This document shows positions 7,382-9,479 of a DNA stretch of 9,479 nt, piece by piece. Position 1 is the first letter of the stretch. Each line of letters starts with the position of its first letter. This DNA comes from Bacteroidota bacterium (GTDB lineage Bacteria > Bacteroidota > Bacteroidia > Flavobacteriales > Schleiferiaceae): contig PXYR01000009.1 of NCBI GenBank assembly GCA_003023665.1, positions 13,315 to 22,793 on the forward strand. Reading direction: 5' to 3'. A program made the translations under genes and the position numbers. The notes below the pieces were generated by a model that was not told where the DNA came from, did no database searches, and worked only from the letters and a program-made list of their open reading frames with translations.

Positions 7382-7846
7382 TTATAATCCTTCGGCGAAC
7401 GCTTTCATTCGCTTCGCTTCAGGGTATGTGTTTAAGTATTCGTCTGAGACCTCAACGGCTCTAGTTGTATCACCCGTTTGAAGTAATGCTTGCGCTTTGT
7501 TCAAAGCATACATTTCATTTTCAGGAAACAGTTGACTCAATTGATGGAAGCGGTCAATTGCCTTATCCCACTGACCTGACATCATGGAGAAATTGCCTAG
7601 CCACATTAAAGCTTTTTCATGATTTGGATCTTCTCTGAGTACATCGAGTAACATTCCGATGGCAACCATTGGTGCACCTTCTCCACTTTGAATAATGGCA
7701 ACGGCTTCATCAACTTTTACATCCAAAGCACTTACCTCCTCTTTCACCTGAAGTTTCTCCTCTTGAAACGGAGTTCTTGGTAGGCTGAAGATGGCTACTG
7801 CGGCAACTATTGCTACCGCCAATGCTATGTATGTGTTTCGTGACAA
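7382..7846 (-). CDS. Membrane-anchored tetratricopeptide repeat protein, TTG start
   Basis: The 154-residue protein starts with a short R-containing tail and one hydrophobic segment (YIALAVAIVAAVAIF, about 6-20). A charged linker and about three TPR units follow: DEAVAIIQSGEGAPMVAIGM region (46-75), EKALMWLGNFSMMSGQWDKA (77-96 and on) and MYALNKAQALLQTGDTTRA (112-130). TPR proteins act as protein-protein adaptors; the partner is not visible here. The start is a TTG one base after the HU stop codon. I prefer it because an in-frame TAG lies four codons upstream, there is no ATG between, and the first in-frame ATG (residue 60) would remove the membrane segment. Tight spacing to HU suggests translational coupling. 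An N-in orientation, with the TPRs in the periplasm, is inferred. Confidence 0.85.
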   Translation of the reverse strand: MSRNTYIALAVAIVAAVAIFSLPRTPFQEEKLQVKEEVSALDVKVDEAVAIIQSGEGAPMVAIGMLLDVLREDPNHEKALMWLGNFSMMSGQWDKAIDRFHQLSQLFPENEMYALNKAQALLQTGDTTRAVEVSDEYLNTYPEAKRMKAFAEGL

Positions 7847-7847
7847 A

Positions 7848-8141
7848 TTACCCTTCTACTGGAACGTTTTCTTTTACGCCTTCCACGAACACTTTCGCTG
7901 GCTTAAATGCTGGAATATAATGAGCCGGTATAACGATGGTGGTGTTTTTTGAAATATTTCTTCCAGTTTTCTGAGCGCGCTTCTTCACAATGAAAGAACC
8001 GAACCCACGTAAATATACGTTGTTACCATCTTCAAGGCTGTGCTTAATCTCTTTCATGAAGCTCTCTACAACTGCTTGAACTTCACCTCTCTCCATTCCT
8101 GTTTTATCAGAAATTTTAGTAACGATATCCGCTTTAGTCAT
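7848..8141 (-). CDS. hup: HU/IHF family DNA-binding protein
   Basis: This 97-residue nucleoid protein binds and bends DNA as a dimer. The N-terminal helices (TKADIVTKISDKTGMERGEV) and the core LRGFGSFIVKKRAQKTGRN (44-62) are the HU signature, and IPAFKPAKVF closes the fold. The DNA-binding arm reads GRNISKNTTIVIPAH instead of the canonical GRNPxTG, so the arm-tip proline (Pro63 in HU/IHF, which wedges into DNA) is Ile63 here. I recall this variant from other Bacteroidota copies next to mutY. It is the first gene of the minus-strand cluster, divergent from mutY, and its stop is one base from the TPR start. Confidence 0.96.
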   Translation of the reverse strand: MTKADIVTKISDKTGMERGEVQAVVESFMKEIKHSLEDGNNVYLRGFGSFIVKKRAQKTGRNISKNTTIVIPAHYIPAFKPAKVFVEGVKENVPVEG

Positions 8142-8185
8142 TTGCTCTGTATTTTAGGGTCTCTGTGACCGGTTATTGAGGGGCG

Positions 8186-8216
8186 CAAATATAAACCTAT
8201 TATCCTTATTTACAGT
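8186..8216 (-). promoter_or_regulatory. Promoter for the HU-TPR-RNase cluster
   Basis: On the minus strand a TATATTTG box (8186-8193) matches the Bacteroidota -7 consensus TAnnTTTG exactly. A weaker ACTG (8213-8216) stands at the -33 place with a 19-base spacer. The expected transcript start near 8180 gives a leader of about 40 bases before the HU ATG. The location, in the divergent mutY/HU intergenic region, fits. Confidence 0.6.
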
Positions 8217-8249
8217 AGTTAATGGATAAAAAAAACACATGCACATAGA

Positions 8250-9251
8250 ATGCCTGTAAATTTACTTAATAGCTTTAGAATCAGCATTGAAGACTTCTAC
8301 CGGTCTCACAAGCGCACCATGCCTTGGAGAAAACATAATCCGGTACCTTATGAAGTCTGGTTGAGTGAAGTGATTTTACAACAAACAAGGGTAGCACAAG
8401 GCATTCCATATTTCAACAAAATACTCCAAGCTTTCCCCACTATAGAAGACCTCGCAAACGCCAATGAAGACCATCTTCTTTCTTTGTGGACTGGGCTTGG
8501 CTACTACAACAGGGCTAGAAACCTTCAAAAAGGTGCGCAACAGGTCATGAAAAATCACAATGGAGAACTGCCAAAATCTTCTGGTGATTTGATAAAAATT
8601 GCTGGAATTGGGCCATATACTGCAGCGGCCATATCGAGTATATGTCACGGTGAAAAAATTGGCGTTGTAGACGGAAATGTATTTAGAGTCCTAAGCCGAT
8701 TTTTTGGGATTTCAACGCCAGTCAACACCAGTGGGGGATTGAAAGAATTTCAACTGCTCGCCAATGAAATCGTGCATCTTTCAAACTCTTCTGCAGATTA
8801 TAACCAAGGAATCATGGAGTTTGGCGCTTTGCATTGTACACCTAAAAAGCCCCTCTGTATGATGTGTGAACTAGCGGACATTTGCACCGCTTACAATACA
8901 GGAAAAGTGGATGTGTTGCCCGTGAAAAAAAAGACCGTCAAACGCACTACTGAAGAAATTCATTTTGCTGTTGTCGTTGATAAAGCAGGGCTTGCAATGA
9001 GGAAAAGAGATACTGAAGGTATTTGGGCTGGACTGTATGAATTCCCTCGATTGGAAAAACCTCCTCTTAATGGTCTGCCGGCGGCAGAACAAATTGTGCA
9101 TAAACTCAGTCATAAAGATTTAAGATGCCACTTTTGGAAGGTTACAGAAAATGAAATTAACGAGCCAATAACCTATTATACCAAGCATGAAATCAGAAAA
9201 TTAGGCATGCCAATAATCATTGCCAAATATGTTGAAAAGATAGAGTTTTAG
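8250..9251 (+). CDS. mutY: A/G-specific adenine glycosylase MutY
   Basis: MutY removes adenine mispaired with 8-oxoguanine or G, preventing G:C to T:A changes. The 333-residue protein has MPWRKHNPVPYEVWLSEVIL with catalytic Glu40, the QQTRV motif, helix-hairpin-helix IAGIGPYTAAAI (117-128) and the second catalytic residue Asp141 in VDGNVFRVLSRFFG. Four iron-sulfur cysteines, C196, C203, C206 and C212, have the standard C-x6-C-x2-C-x5-C spacing. The C-terminal NUDIX-like domain (about 235-333) that senses 8-oxoG includes GIWAGLYEFPRLE and HKLSHKDL. The ATG at 8250 gives a normal N-terminus. It is divergent from HU and followed on the same strand by ssb after 55 bases. Confidence 0.97.
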   Translation: MPVNLLNSFRISIEDFYRSHKRTMPWRKHNPVPYEVWLSEVILQQTRVAQGIPYFNKILQAFPTIEDLANANEDHLLSLWTGLGYYNRARNLQKGAQQVMKNHNGELPKSSGDLIKIAGIGPYTAAAISSICHGEKIGVVDGNVFRVLSRFFGISTPVNTSGGLKEFQLLANEIVHLSNSSADYNQGIMEFGALHCTPKKPLCMMCELADICTAYNTGKVDVLPVKKKTVKRTTEEIHFAVVVDKAGLAMRKRDTEGIWAGLYEFPRLEKPPLNGLPAAEQIVHKLSHKDLRCHFWKVTENEINEPITYYTKHEIRKLGMPIIIAKYVEKIEF

Positions 9252-9275
9252 TAGCGTGTAAAATCGCTAAATTTA
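9246..9275 (+). promoter_or_regulatory. Candidate promoter for ssb
   Basis: TTTT at 9246-9249 (overlapping the end of mutY) and TAAATTTA at 9268-9275 approximate the Bacteroidota TTTG / TAnnTTTG pair with an 18-base spacer, each with one mismatch. The region is AT-rich, so chance similarity is likely enough to keep this tentative; ssb may also be read from the mutY transcript. Confidence 0.3.
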
Positions 9276-9306
9276 TAGGATAGATAAAGAATAATAATAA
9301 GAAGAT

Positions 9307-9479
9307 ATGGCTGGTACATTGAACAAAGTAATGCTGATTGGAAACTTGGGTAAAGACCCGGAAATCATGCATTTTGACAACGGGGGTTCATTAGTAAAAT
9401 TTCCTATTGCAACATCTGAATCGTACACGAATCGCGACGGACAACGCGTGACCAATACGGAATGGCACAATATTGTAAT
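9307..9479 (+). CDS. ssb: Single-stranded DNA-binding protein (5' part, runs off right edge)
   Basis: SSB coats single-stranded DNA in replication and repair. Only the first 57 codons are present. They match the start of the OB fold: MAGTLNKVMLIGNLGKDPEI, then a strand containing SLVKFPIATSESY, and TNTEWHNIV at the edge, which corresponds to the conserved W-H segment of SSB. The acidic C-terminal tail that would recruit partners is outside the window. The ATG at 9307 is preceded by an A-rich stretch (AATAATAATAAGAAG), the usual look of Bacteroidota start regions, which rely little on Shine-Dalgarno pairing. It follows mutY by 55 bases on the same strand. Confidence 0.95.
   Translation, partial: MAGTLNKVMLIGNLGKDPEIMHFDNGGSLVKFPIATSESYTNRDGQRVTNTEWHNIV

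Noticed and set aside
8158..8170. GGTC-TCTGT-GACC small inverted repeat in the HU leader
   Set aside because: A four-base stem is too weak to support an RNA switch or operator call.
9252..9269. TAGCG ... CGCTA hairpin after mutY as a terminator
   Set aside because: Only five stem pairs with an eight-base loop and no T-run, so it does not look like an intrinsic terminator.
1..9479. Mobile element, phage, CRISPR or defence system
   Set aside because: No transposase, integrase, repeat-spacer pattern, toxin-antitoxin pair or defence domain is seen on either strand, and the gene content is housekeeping.

Overview
The window looks like a piece of a Bacteroidota chromosome, most likely from the class Flavobacteriia or a close relative. 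The support is: a divergent mutY / HU pair with ssb after mutY; an HU variant with GRNISKN in its DNA-binding arm; a 29-residue very basic protein next to an RNase E/G gene; a large secreted beta-propeller/PKD protein starting with the FVRNDGQW motif; and a promoter box of the TAnnTTTG type used by the Bacteroidota primary sigma factor. The sequence is moderately AT-rich and densely coded. I see no tRNA, rRNA, CRISPR, insertion sequence or phage gene, and no stretch over 300 bases without a gene.

Layout, left to right. (1) 1-2759, minus: a secreted repeat protein that runs off the left edge, uninterrupted for 919 codons. (2) 2829-3935, minus: prfB (release factor 2), one continuous frame without the usual programmed frameshift. 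(3) 3995-5014, plus: low-specificity threonine aldolase, overlapping by 4 bases a 55-residue zinc-ribbon protein (5011-5178). (4) 5219-5659, minus: recX, convergent with the zinc-ribbon gene. (5) 5675-5712: a perfect 36-base palindrome plus T-run between recX and the gene upstream. (6) 8141 down to 5734, minus: a tight cluster of HU, a membrane-anchored TPR protein (TTG start), a 29-residue mS38/COX24-like protein and a Rne/Rng ribonuclease. (7) 8250-9251, plus: mutY, followed by the start of ssb (9307 to the right edge).

The genes are mainly housekeeping: translation termination (prfB), probable ribosome function (the 29-residue protein), RNA decay (RNase E/G), nucleoid structure (HU), DNA repair and recombination (mutY, recX, ssb) and amino-acid metabolism (threonine aldolase). 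The HU-to-RNase cluster is probably one transcript from the promoter at 8186-8216, ending at or attenuated by the palindrome before recX.

I do not see a convincing new multi-gene system. The points most worth a second look are the entirely cysteine-free RNase E/G, which cannot carry the zinc-link; the strong hairpin just before recX with no room for a promoter after it; the frameshift-free prfB with a promoter-like box almost touching its start codon; the uncharacterised zinc-ribbon protein coupled to threonine aldolase; and the 29-residue gene that gene callers can miss.
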